A stretch of DNA of 64,000 nt from Candidatus Phytoplasma solani (GTDB lineage: Bacteria > Bacillota_I > Bacilli_A > Acholeplasmatales > Acholeplasmataceae). The notes beneath the pieces were generated by a model that was given only the letters and a program-made list of their open reading frames with translations, was not told the origin of the DNA and did no database searches. Positions 51,207 through 61,300 of the stretch are shown here, in pieces; the stretch's first letter is position 1, and each line of letters opens with the position of its first letter. A program made the translations under genes and the position numbers. The DNA lies in assembly GCF_040126175.1 (NCBI RefSeq), contig NZ_CP155828.1, positions 124,001-188,000 of the forward strand, in the 5' to 3' direction.

Positions 51207-51442
51207 TATTGTTGGATAAAAGGGATTAAAGCCATATGACGAGCTCTTTTGATAGCAACTGCTAAATGACGTTGCCATTTAGCTGAAGTATTAGTAATTC
51301 TTCGAGAAAGAATTTTTCCACGTTCAGTAATAAACCTTTGTAAAAGTTCTATGTCTTTAAAATCGATTTTAGTAAAACTATGTTCAGTAAAATAACAAAC
51401 TTTATGACGTTTTTTGAAAATATTTCTTTTGATGTTTTTCAT
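51206..51442 (-). CDS. rpsR: Ribosomal protein S18
   Basis: 78 residues with the S18 signature ([40 protein letters not shown]). Third gene of the rpsF-ssb-rpsR operon; ATG 51442 after AAAGAGATAAAAAAA. Confidence 0.96.
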   Translation of the reverse strand: MKNIKRNIFKKRHKVCYFTEHSFTKIDFKDIELLQRFITERGKILSRRITNTSAKWQRHLAVAIKRARHMALIPFIQQ

Positions 51443-51463
51443 TTTTTTTATCTCTTTCCAAAT

Positions 51464-51874
51464 TTAAAAAGGTAAGTCATCATCTTGTGATTCTTCTTGT
51501 TTGAAATTGTTAGATTGTGATGTTTCGTATTCCGCGTTATGTTCTGGGTGTGTACTTTTTTTTGATTCTAAAAAGTGAATATTACTGCAACTAACTTCAG
51601 TAGTCCAGTTAGTTTTGCCATCTTTTTCCCATTTTTCAACTCGAATACTTCCTTCAATACCTAATAAATTTCCTTTAGAAATATACCTGCTTAAATTTTC
51701 TGCTTGTTTACGCCAAACGATACAGTTAATAAAATCAGTTTTTTTATTTTCTTCTTGATTGCTAAAGAATCTATTTACCGCTAAAGTAAATTTAACATAA
51801 CTAGTATCACTATTATGAGTTTTTAATTCTGGATCTTTAGTGATTCTTCCAACTAAAATAACTTTATTAATCAT
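51464..51874 (-). CDS. ssb: Single-stranded DNA-binding protein (chromosomal)
   Basis: A 136-residue SSB: OB fold (MINKVILVGRITKDPELK, FINCIVWRKQAENLSRYI), flexible tail, and the acidic tip DDDLPF that recruits partners. ATG 51874 is chosen over an upstream start because AAAAGGAG precedes it and the family start is MINKVIL. It contrasts with the tail-less PMU copy at 20320. Confidence 0.96.
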   Translation of the reverse strand: MINKVILVGRITKDPELKTHNSDTSYVKFTLAVNRFFSNQEENKKTDFINCIVWRKQAENLSRYISKGNLLGIEGSIRVEKWEKDGKTNWTTEVSCSNIHFLESKKSTHPEHNAEYETSQSNNFKQEESQDDDLPF

Positions 51875-52089
51875 ACTGATAAAATCTCCTTTTATATCTA
51901 TTCTATATTTTCTTATTAATATCAAATAAAACTATACTATATAATAATTTTATTAATTTATTTTTTTATTATGTAATTGTTTTGAATTTATTTTTATTAT
52001 TATTCCGCCCTTTGTTTTAAACTTAATAATAATTTTAAAAATTACAAACCCATTATCTACTTTTTTTTAACTACAAAGTTATTTGTTAT

Positions 52090-52371
52090 TTATTCTTTAA
52101 TAATAATAAATCTAATAATTTCTTCAGTGATTTTAACGATACGATTAAATTCTAAAACAGCTTCATTATCGGTTTTTGTAATGAACCAATGATAATAACC
52201 TTTTTTATGGTTATCAATAGGATAAGCTAATTCTTTCAAACCTATCTCTTTTTTTTCTAAAATAGTACTAGGTTTTTTGCTAAAAATACTTTCTAAATGA
52301 ACGTTAATTTTTTTCACTTCGTGATTATCTAAATTAGGTCTTAAAATATACATAATTTCGTACTTTTTCAT
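52090..52371 (-). CDS. rpsF: Ribosomal protein S6
   Basis: 93 residues: KKYEIMYILRPNLDNHEVK start, LAYPIDNHKKGYYHWF and TEEIIRFIIIK end, all S6 hallmarks. First gene of the operon; ATG 52371 after AAGGAGAAAAAT. A 215-base AT-rich gap to ssb shows no other feature. Confidence 0.94.
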   Translation of the reverse strand: MKKYEIMYILRPNLDNHEVKKINVHLESIFSKKPSTILEKKEIGLKELAYPIDNHKKGYYHWFITKTDNEAVLEFNRIVKITEEIIRFIIIKE

Positions 52372-52556
52372 ATTTTTCTCCTTATGGCCTATAAGGTCTT
52401 TATATTATAATAAAGACAAGGAATAAGCATGTATCTATAATTTTTTTTACAAGACATTATTATTATAACAAATTTTTAGTTTATTGTTGTTTTTATTTAT
52501 AACTTATTGATATATTTTTAAACTTTTTGAAAAAAGAACTTAGTTTAAGTATACAA

Positions 52557-52755
52557 CTAATCAGTTTTATTGTAATAGGTGCGGTGTTCCAAAAAATCAC
52601 TATCACCCCCAGAAACAAGTTGAGTTTTTTTAAAACAATAAGCTGGTAAATTGGGGTTGTTTTGGTAAAAGATTTTATATTTAATCGGAGTTAACTATTT
52701 CGCGTTTGAAATTGTAAACATTAATCTCTTTGACTTCTAAAAATTTAACTTTTTT
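52557..52755 (-). pseudogene. Decayed coding fragment of unknown exported-protein type
   Basis: Two open pieces join across one frameshift near 52695: FLEVKEINVYNFKREIVNSD, then IKYKIFYQNNPNLPAYCF and KKTQLVSGGDSDFLEHR, ending at TAG. Codon pattern looks coding, but no start exists. Source gene not seen in the window. It fills part of the 52372-52780 gap; the rest shows nothing. Confidence 0.5.
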
Positions 52756-52780
52756 ATTTTATTTTGCAACTAAAGTTAGA

Positions 52781-54565
52781 TTAAATTAATTTTTCAATTT
52801 TTTCTCGAGTAATTGTTTCTTGTTCTAAAAGCGTAACTACTATTTTATCTAATAAAGATTTATTTTCTTTTATAATAATTTGAGCTTGCTTAAAACATTC
52901 ATCGATGATTTTTTTTATTTCTATATCAATCGCTTTTTTATCTGAAAATTCGGAATCTTGTACTGGTCCTAATTCACTCATGCCATATTTAGTTACCATT
53001 AAGCGAGCTATTTTAGTTGCTTGTTTAAAATCATCATAAGCACCACTAGAAACATCATCAAACACTAATTCTTCAGCGACTCTTCCCCCTAAAAAAGAAA
53101 TAATATTTGCTAACATTCTTTTTTTAGAAGAAAAGAAAGTTTCTTTTTCTGGCATCATTAAATTATAACCCCCTGCAGAACCTCGAGGAATAATAGTAAT
53201 TTTTTGAACAATTTGTGCATGAGGTAATTTGATACCAATCACCGCGTGTCCAGCTTCATGATAAGCTACCATTTTTCTTTCTTCTTCTGTATATTTAATA
53301 GACTTCTTTGTTGGTCCCATTAAAACACGGTCGATTGCTTCTTCTAATTCAGTCATTGTTATTAAGTCTTTTTGGTTACGAACAGTTAAAATGGAAGCTT
53401 CGTTTAAAACAGCCCCTAATTGTGCACCACTCATACCTGGTGTTTGTTTCGCTAATTGATGGAAATCAATATCATTAACTATTTTTTTATTACGAGCGTG
53501 AACTTTTAAAATAGCTTCACGTGCTTTGACATCAGGTAACCCTACTTTAAAAATACGGTCAAATCTACCAGGTCGTAATAAAGCAGGATCTAGGATATCA
53601 GCGCGGTTAGTAGCGCCAACAATAATAATACCTTTAGATTGAGTAAAGCCATCCATTTCAGTTAAAAGTTGGTTTAAAGTTTGATCTTTTTCTCGAGAAC
53701 CACCAGAAAAATTTCCTCCTCTTTTACCACCTAAAACATCTATTTCATCAATAAATAAAATACAAGGAGCGTTTTGTTTGGCTTCTTGAAATAGTTTTCT
53801 GATACGGCTGGCACCAACTCCAACATACATTTCAACAAATTCAGAACCTGAGGCGGCATAAAAAGGTACTTGAGCTTCACCAGCTAAAGCTTTAGCTAAT
53901 AAAGTTTTTCCAGTTCCTGGTGGTCCTTCAAGTAAAACTCCTTTTGGAACTTGAGCTCCAATGGAGGCATATTTTTGAGGTTGTTTTAAAAAATCAATTA
54001 ATTCTTTCATCTCTTCTTTTTCTTCTTCATTTCCTGCAACATCTTGGAAAGTAAAAAGAGATTTTTGTTTAGAAGATACTAAAGGATTGGTATTTAATCG
54101 TCCTGATGTTTTTAACATATTATTAATTATGTAAAAAATAAAAATAGTATAACCAATAAAATTAAAAATTTGAATAAACATTAAAATATTATCGCGATAT
54201 TTAAGAAAAAAATTTTTTTCTGGATTTTCTAAAAAAACTTCTTTTCCTTCTATATTATTTTGTAAAAAAATTTTTACGATACTAAAATCATCTTGCGGTA
54301 ATAAAATTTGATATTTAGAATTATCTTTTTTTATTAATTTCAAATAAAAAAATTTTGGATTATCGTGCAGCATCGAAATAGTAATATGTTTATAATTTTC
54401 ATGTTCTTTTTGAAAATCCGAAAACGATGTCAAAGACGATTGATAAACATTATTATCTAAAAATAAATCCAAACACCATATAAATAAAACAAAAAAGCAA
54501 ATAATAAACAAAACTCTTAACCCAATTATAATTTTTCTATTATAAAATTTATTCATTTGTTTCAA
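52781..54565 (-). CDS. ftsH: ATP-dependent zinc metalloprotease FtsH/HflB
   Basis: A 594-residue full FtsH: two N-terminal membrane segments (about 13-32 and 125-148), AAA core with GPPGTGKTLLAKALAGE, CILFIDEIDVLGG, GATNRADILDPALLRPGRFDR, and the zinc site HEAGH (about residue 437). It degrades membrane and short-lived proteins. AAAGGAA is seven bases before TTG 54565; ATG 54556 is an alternative three codons on. It follows the 704-aa gene, possibly one unit. Confidence 0.95.
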   Translation of the reverse strand: MKQMNKFYNRKIIIGLRVLFIICFFVLFIWCLDLFLDNNVYQSSLTSFSDFQKEHENYKHITISMLHDNPKFFYLKLIKKDNSKYQILLPQDDFSIVKIFLQNNIEGKEVFLENPEKNFFLKYRDNILMFIQIFNFIGYTIFIFYIINNMLKTSGRLNTNPLVSSKQKSLFTFQDVAGNEEEKEEMKELIDFLKQPQKYASIGAQVPKGVLLEGPPGTGKTLLAKALAGEAQVPFYAASGSEFVEMYVGVGASRIRKLFQEAKQNAPCILFIDEIDVLGGKRGGNFSGGSREKDQTLNQLLTEMDGFTQSKGIIIVGATNRADILDPALLRPGRFDRIFKVGLPDVKAREAILKVHARNKKIVNDIDFHQLAKQTPGMSGAQLGAVLNEASILTVRNQKDLITMTELEEAIDRVLMGPTKKSIKYTEEERKMVAYHEAGHAVIGIKLPHAQIVQKITIIPRGSAGGYNLMMPEKETFFSSKKRMLANIISFLGGRVAEELVFDDVSSGAYDDFKQATKIARLMVTKYGMSELGPVQDSEFSDKKAIDIEIKKIIDECFKQAQIIIKENKSLLDKIVVTLLEQETITREKIEKLI

Positions 54566-54646
54566 TTCAAATTCCTTTCTTTATTGATTCATTTTTTATA
54601 TAAAATACATTTTTGTAAACTTAATAAAGGAATAGAAGGTATAATT

Positions 54647-56761
54647 TCAAAATATTTTTTCCAATTCATTTAATAATTTTAAAATTATTCGTTCTTTATT
54701 ATTAAAATTATTTTTCGATATATTTATAATAAAAGCGTTTAATGTATCAACATTACCTTTTAATCTGTTATTTTGATCAATACCTATAAATTCTTTATTA
54801 GTATAATGAATTTTATTTTTCAATTTTTCTTTATCTTGTTCAGGTATTTGTGACAATTCTTCATTTAAATCAATATCAAATATATAATTACAATAAAAAT
54901 TAGTCAAGAAAAAAAACATAATAAAATTAAAATTTGAAGTAAATTGGCTATCTATAAATAGATCTACATTATCAGGATATAATAAACTATTTATAGTAGA
55001 AGATAAATTTTCACCTTGATTATTTTTTTCTAATATAGTTTCTTTATCATTACTACTATTTTTCATTGTTAAGAAACGTTTTAGAATAATTTTATTCTCG
55101 AAAAAAGTTTTAAATCTTTCTTGTAAATAATCAAAAAGCATTTCAAATCTTTTATCATCAAAACATGAAATTTTTAATTCAATGGGTTTTGTTTTTGTAT
55201 CTAATGGTAATTTGTCATAAGCTTTAAAAAATAAATTTTTAGCTTTTTCTTCATCAAAACTTTTTGATAATAAATTATTTTTTTCTGTTCGTTGATTTTC
55301 TTCTTCTAAATCTAAAAAATTATTTAAATTTTTTTGCAAAGAAACGTTTTTATCATAACTAAATTCAGATAATTCGGAAATAAGATAACAAGAAGGTGTA
55401 AAAAAAGGAAAAATATTTTTTATTATTTCTTGACGATCAAATAAAAAATATAAAGATTTACGAAAATCTTTATCTTGTAAAATAGGATGTGATATTTCTG
55501 CATTTTCCCAATTGTCTAATATTTTTAAATATTTTTGATAAGTTGTTTTATCTTTAACTTCCCACAGTTGTTTTAGTAAATCTTTGTATTGATTGCAAAT
55601 TTCATTTTCTTGTTCTTTTTCGGAAATAATTTTATAATTATTTTCTAATTTATTAATAATATTTTCTTTATTATCATTATTTTTTTCATTTTTATTAAAA
55701 TAATCCTTAAAATAAACTAATTGTTCTAAAATTTTGGATTTTAGTCTATTTTTTTTTGTAGTTAAATTAAAAATTAAAAATAATTGTCTCTCATCTAATG
55801 TAAATTTTTTGTTATAATTTTCATTTTCTAAAAATTCTTGATTTTGGATATGGTCATTATAAAAAATATCTGAGTCGATGTCTTCTAAAGGAATATAACA
55901 AGAAATTTTACCATTTCGAAATAATTCGCGTTGTTCACCTTTAGAAGCGTTTAAATAAATAATATGATTTATTTTGGAATTATTTTTATTTTCTGTGATT
56001 AATTTAAGTTCTAAGATCATATTAAAAGGATCAAATTTATTAATTTTATATTCACCATAAGATAAAAGTGGATATTTTGGAAAACCATATTTTTTTTTGA
56101 AAAAATCATTATCTAAATTATTTGATTCATATTTAGAAGGAATTAAAAATATCTTTTTTTTTAAATATTCTATAATTTGTTTTGATGGTGTATTTTCTTT
56201 CAATTTAATTTTTATTTTTAAATCGTCGTTTTTATCAATTGAAATAAAATCATTGAATAATTTATCTTTTTCTGATTTACGATATTCAATAATATATTTA
56301 ACTAAATCTTGATTTAATAACTCAATCAAATCTTTAGCTAAATTATTATCTATATAAATTTTTAAAGAATTTTTTAAAGTTTGAGCGTTAATAGATTCAT
56401 CATTTTCAAATGTTAAATTAGGTTTTATTTTTAGTATTATTTCATTTGTTTTTGAATTTGTTTGAAATGTTTCTTCGAAAATATCTTGTTTTAAGTAATT
56501 AAAAATTTCTTGAATTTGTTCATCAAAAGTATTAATTCTTTGATAAATATTTAAATCAATAGGGAAATCATTTTTTTCTAAACATAAAACTTTAGATGAT
56601 TGAGGGATATGAGATAAAAAAAAGATTTTATCAAAATTATTATTTTTTGTTTTTTGTTTTCTATCTTTTATTTTTAATCCCCATAACAAAAAAATAGATA
56701 AAGTAATAAAAATAAAAATAAATATTATGATAAATTTTTTTTTAAAATTAATTTTTTTCAT
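54647..56761 (-). CDS. Divergent solute-binding protein, OppA-like (SBP family 5)
   Basis: 704 residues. An N-terminal anchor (residues 8-28, no lipobox Cys) is followed by an extracellular domain with the family-5 layout: IKPNLTFENDESINAQTLKNSL (the 'fsdG..ltA.dv..s' region) and, later, DKDFRKSLYFLFDRQEIIKNIF (the 'RqAl.yaiDr' region). It would bind peptides or similar for an ABC importer, but no permease or ATPase is adjacent. The sequence is highly divergent and Asn/Lys-rich. The function might have shifted. Confidence 0.6.
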   Translation of the reverse strand: MKKINFKKKFIIIFIFIFITLSIFLLWGLKIKDRKQKTKNNNFDKIFFLSHIPQSSKVLCLEKNDFPIDLNIYQRINTFDEQIQEIFNYLKQDIFEETFQTNSKTNEIILKIKPNLTFENDESINAQTLKNSLKIYIDNNLAKDLIELLNQDLVKYIIEYRKSEKDKLFNDFISIDKNDDLKIKIKLKENTPSKQIIEYLKKKIFLIPSKYESNNLDNDFFKKKYGFPKYPLLSYGEYKINKFDPFNMILELKLITENKNNSKINHIIYLNASKGEQRELFRNGKISCYIPLEDIDSDIFYNDHIQNQEFLENENYNKKFTLDERQLFLIFNLTTKKNRLKSKILEQLVYFKDYFNKNEKNNDNKENIINKLENNYKIISEKEQENEICNQYKDLLKQLWEVKDKTTYQKYLKILDNWENAEISHPILQDKDFRKSLYFLFDRQEIIKNIFPFFTPSCYLISELSEFSYDKNVSLQKNLNNFLDLEEENQRTEKNNLLSKSFDEEKAKNLFFKAYDKLPLDTKTKPIELKISCFDDKRFEMLFDYLQERFKTFFENKIILKRFLTMKNSSNDKETILEKNNQGENLSSTINSLLYPDNVDLFIDSQFTSNFNFIMFFFLTNFYCNYIFDIDLNEELSQIPEQDKEKLKNKIHYTNKEFIGIDQNNRLKGNVDTLNAFIINISKNNFNNKERIILKLLNELEKIF

Positions 56762-56855
56762 TTGGTTCTCTTATTTTCTTTTTTAAAAATTTAGTTTTTT
56801 AAAAATAAATTTATATATTAAAATTATTTCAATTTTTTGTGACTATATTTTATTG

Positions 56856-57887
56856 TTAATCCAATTTTGATTGGCTTTTTGGATTGTTAACTTTATCAAG
56901 ATAATCAGCATATTTAATTTTAAAAATTAAAATACCTTTTCTATTACTATTTTGAATATCATTTAATGTTAATTCTTCATATTTTTTATTGAATATTTGA
57001 TTAACTGGATTACTAGAGTCGTCTTCTTTAAAAATTTTATCTATTTGTTCTCTCTTAGTCAAAGGAATAAAGATTAAAACACTTTTATCATCAGTGTTAT
57101 TATTTATAACTGAATTTGGAAAATCTTCTTTGGCAAATATTACAGTCTTTGTTGTTTGATCTGGATAAATTTGAGGTTCTTGAGATAAACGATCAATACC
57201 CGAAGCAATAGCAATCATATTATTTTCTTTATAATATTTTTTAAAATATTCGTTTGTAAATAATGAATCAAGTGTTTCAAGTTCAATTTCTTTATAAGGG
57301 AAATCAAAGTTTAATTCATCTTCTGTATTATTTTGTGTTTGATTTGCTTCTATATTTTGTTGAGGTTGGTTTTTAACTTGTGGTAAATTTTTTATTTTGT
57401 TTATATATATATTTTTATTATTTTCAATACAATATTGTTTTAATTCTTCTAATGTTGAGTCAAAATATTTTTTTTCATCTTTTATGATGTTTTCTTCGTT
57501 TAATCTAGGTATAAAAATACAAAGAGGTTCTTTAATAATATTAGACGAACTATATCCCTTATTTATAAATATTAATGCATGAGCAACATGATTATCAGTT
57601 CCCGAATAATATCCATTTATATCTTTATATTTATATATTTTAGTCGCTTCTTCTGGATATTGTTGTGTCATTTTTGTTTGAAATGAATCTAATTCTTCAA
57701 ATGAAATCTCTTTTTCTTCTAATATATTTGGAACAGAGAAATCTTTTTTTATATCATTTGATGATTTTTTATTATTTAATTTTTTTGTAAATAAAAAAGA
57801 TAATGCAAAAATACAACAAATACTTAAAAAAAGTAAAAAAAATACTATTATTTGTTTATATCGATAATAAAAACTTTTAAATTTCAT
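56856..57887 (-). CDS. Exported/anchored protein with duplicated TLEEL-type domain, 343 aa
   Basis: Membrane anchor at residues 12-33, rest outside. Two halves repeat each other: EISFEELDSFQ...LCIFIPRLNEE...STLEELKQYC...NIYINK (about 59-163) and EIELETLDSLF...VLIFIPLTKRE...LTLNDIQNS...ILIFKIK (about 200-325). The TLEEL part matches the recurring domain. Its promoter lies in the repeated intergenic element with a 14-T spacer. No known family. Confidence 0.65.
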   Translation of the reverse strand: MKFKSFYYRYKQIIVFFLLFLSICCIFALSFLFTKKLNNKKSSNDIKKDFSVPNILEEKEISFEELDSFQTKMTQQYPEEATKIYKYKDINGYYSGTDNHVAHALIFINKGYSSSNIIKEPLCIFIPRLNEENIIKDEKKYFDSTLEELKQYCIENNKNIYINKIKNLPQVKNQPQQNIEANQTQNNTEDELNFDFPYKEIELETLDSLFTNEYFKKYYKENNMIAIASGIDRLSQEPQIYPDQTTKTVIFAKEDFPNSVINNNTDDKSVLIFIPLTKREQIDKIFKEDDSSNPVNQIFNKKYEELTLNDIQNSNRKGILIFKIKYADYLDKVNNPKSQSKLD

Positions 57888-57991
57888 AATTTTTAATTCC
57901 TTGTTTTATTCTATTTCAATAATCATAGCAAATATTTAAATTAACTATTTTGCAAATTCAAAAAATAATTTAAACTTCACTATTAACTACA

Positions 57992-58018
57992 ATTATACAT
58001 CAAAAAAAAAAAAAACAA
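57992..58018 (-). promoter_or_regulatory. Promoter of the 56856 gene with a 14-base homopolymer spacer
   Basis: -10 TATAAT (57992-57997); candidate -35 TTGTTT (58013-58018) at only 15 bases, the spacer being mostly one T run (14 A on the plus strand). Slippage in this run would change spacing toward or away from the optimal 17. Confidence 0.6.
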
Positions 58019-58060
58019 GTTTAACACTCAGAAAAATTAATTTACTAAGGTTTTTACTTG
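57992..58060. repeat. Shared intergenic element, copy 2
   Basis: Same order of blocks as 31494-31563, including CTCAGAAAAATTAATTTACT. The remaining 58061-58342 is AT-rich and gene-free; a TATAAT at 58132-58137 may serve the plus-strand AAA gene. Confidence 0.75.
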
Positions 58061-58342
58061 CAAAACAAAAAAATATTTAAAAATAATTATATAACATCAA
58101 TGAATTTTTTTAAGAAAGAAAAAAATATGTTATAATTTAATAGCGATTTATTATTATTCATCTGTTATCTTAATTTACCTCTAAATCATTAAATCGCATA
58201 AACATAATTTTTTAATCTTCAAAAATATGTAATAGAATATTTATTATATTTTTTTACATTTTTTTGCTTAAATTTTAAATTCAAAAACTCTCAAATATTA
58301 TTTTTCATTAGAAAGGGTTTTCATAAAATATAATCGACAACA

Positions 58343-61300
58343 ATGAAAATCAAAAATAAACTTTTTTCTTATTTTCTTATTTTCTTATTTTTTTTATCTA
58401 CCTTAAATGTTAACGCCCAAACACCATTTAAATCTAATATCTCCAAGAATATGCTTAAAAATATAGATGATTTTGATATTGTTCAAAAATTAAAAAATAC
58501 TTTTCCTAAATTAAGAAATAATCATGAATTATTAACTAAAATAATTCAAATAATTGCTCAAGAATTTCAAAAAAATTTTTATATCGATGACGAACAAAAA
58601 AACAATACTTTAATAAATAATTTATATTTGATAGAACGTTACAATCTTTTATCAGATTTTAGTAGTTCTATTCAACAAACAATTTCCAGCATTAATGAAT
58701 GTATGTTGGTTTTCATAGGAGATAAAAATGATTATATTAATTATAATCATTATTTAAATGCTAAAAAACAAAATTTTAATACCCCTAGTGGGTCTTTTTG
58801 GCATTCTTGGACGCCACGAAATTTTTCTATTATTTCAAAAACATATTTACAATTTTTTATTGATAATTACTCTGATATTCTCATCCAAGAAACTCAAATT
58901 AACCTTCAAACAATTAAAATTCAAAAACAACTACAAACTAATACTTTTTTAGAAGAACAAATTAAAGTAAAACAAAAAGAAATATTAGAAAACAAAAATT
59001 TAACTGAACAACAAAAAAAAGAATTAAATAATAAAATCGATAATTTAAAAAAACAATTTGAAAAACAAGAACTCGAAATATCAAATTTAAACATTGATAT
59101 TGAATCATTTAAAACAGAATTAAACAATAAAGAAGTAGAATTAAAAAAAATAACTAATATTTCTTTATCTGAAAAAAATGAATTACAAAATCAAATTCAA
59201 CTTCAAAAAACTTTAATTTCTAATAATCAAACATCTTTTAATGATTTACAATCTAAATATACAAATATTCAAACAGAATTAAAAAATAAAGACAATCAAC
59301 TTCAAGAACAAAGAATTAAACTCCAAGAACAAGAAACTCAAATTAACTTTCAAACAACTAAAATTCAAAAACAACTACAAACTAACACTTTTTTAGAAGA
59401 ACAAATCAAAGAAAAACAAAAAGAAATCTTAGAAAATAAAAATTTAACTGAACAACAAAAAAAAGAATTAAATAATAAAATCGATAATTTAAAAAAACAA
59501 TTTGAAAAACAAGAACTCGAAATATCAAATTTAAACATTGATATTGAATCATTTAAAACAAAATTAAACAATAAAGAAGCAGAATTAAAAAAAATAACTA
59601 ATATTTCTTTATCTGAAAAAAATGAATTACAAAATCAAATTCAACTTCAAAAAACTTTAATTTCTAATAATCAAACATCTTTTAATGATTTACAATCTAA
59701 ATATACAAATATTCAAACAGAATTAAAAAATAAAGACAATCAACTTCAAGAACAAAGAATTAAACTCCAAGAACAAGAAACTCAAATTAACTTTCAAACA
59801 ACTAAAATTCAAAAACAACTACAAACTAACATTTTTTTAGAAGAACAAATCAAAGAAAAACAAAAAGAAATCTTAGAAAATAAAAATTTAACTGAACAAC
59901 AAAAAAAAGAATTAAATAATGAAATCGATAATTTAAAAAAACAATTTGAAAAACAAGAACTCGAAATATCGAATTTAAACATCGATATTGAATCATTTAA
60001 AACAAAATTAAACAATAAAGAAGCAGAATTAAAAAAAATAACTAATATTTCTTTATCTGAAAAAAATGAATTACAAAATCAAATTCAACTTCAAAAAACT
60101 TTAATTTCTAATAATCAAACATTTTTTAATGATTTACAATCTAAATATACAAATATTCAAACAGAATTAAAAAATAAAGACAATCAACTTCAAGAACAAA
60201 GAATTAAACTCCAAGAACAAGAAACTCAAATTAACTTTCAAACAACTAAAATTCAAAAACAACTACAAACTAACACTTTTTTAGAAGAACAAATCAAAGA
60301 AAAACAAAAAGAAATCTTAGAAAATAAAAATTTAACTGAACAACAAAAAAAAGAATTAAATAATGAAATCGATAATTTAAAAAAACAATTTGAAAAACAA
60401 GAACTTGAAATATCGAATTTAAACATTGATATTGAATCATTTAAAACAAAATTAAACAATAAAGAAGCAGAATTAAAAAAAATAACTAATATTTCTTTAT
60501 CTGAAAAAAATGAATTACAAAATCAAATTCAACTTCAAAAAACTTTAATTTCTAATAATCAAACATCTTTTAATGATTTACAATCTAAATATACAAATAT
60601 TCAAACAGAATTAAAAAATAAAGACAATCAACTTCAAGAACAAAGAATTAAACTCCAAGAACAAGAAACTCAAATTAACTTTCAAACAACTAAAATTCAA
60701 AAACAACTACAAACTAACACTTTTTTAGAAGAACAAATTAAAGAAAAACAAAAAGAAATCTTAGAAAATAAAAATTTAACTGAACAACAAAAAAAAGAAT
60801 TAAATAATGAAATCGATAATTTAAAAAAACAATTTGAAAAACAAGAACTCGAAATATCGAATTTAAACATTGATATTGAATCATTTAAAACAAAATTAAA
60901 CAATAAAGAAGCAGAATTAAAAAAAATAACTAATATTTCTTTATCTGAAAAAAATGAATTACAAAATCAAATTCAACTTCAAAAAACTTTAATTTCTAAT
61001 AATCAAACATCTTTTAATGATTTACAATCTAAATATACAAATATTCAAACAGAATTAAAAAATAAAGACAATCAACTTCAAGAACAAAATCAAAACATGA
61101 AAGATTTTGCAAAACAAACTATTTTAACAATTAATGCATCTCATCAAATCCTAAATAATTCAATCGAAAATTCAAATAAACACATTAATAAATTGACAAA
61201 TAAACTTAAAAAAGAAGAAAAAAATAAAATCATTAATAAATTAGAAAATCCTAAAAAATTTAAAGTTGATGCTTCTAAACTACCAACTTTAAGGGAAGTA

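Noticed and set aside
52575-52600. Partial match to the 24-bp element end (GTGTTCCAAAA)
   Set aside because: Only the centre matches, and the same bases read as part of a coding relic on the minus strand.
58921-60903. Five minus-strand 68-codon frames spaced 444 bases apart
   Set aside because: They are antisense shadows of the tandem repeat in the AAA gene; spacing equals the repeat period.
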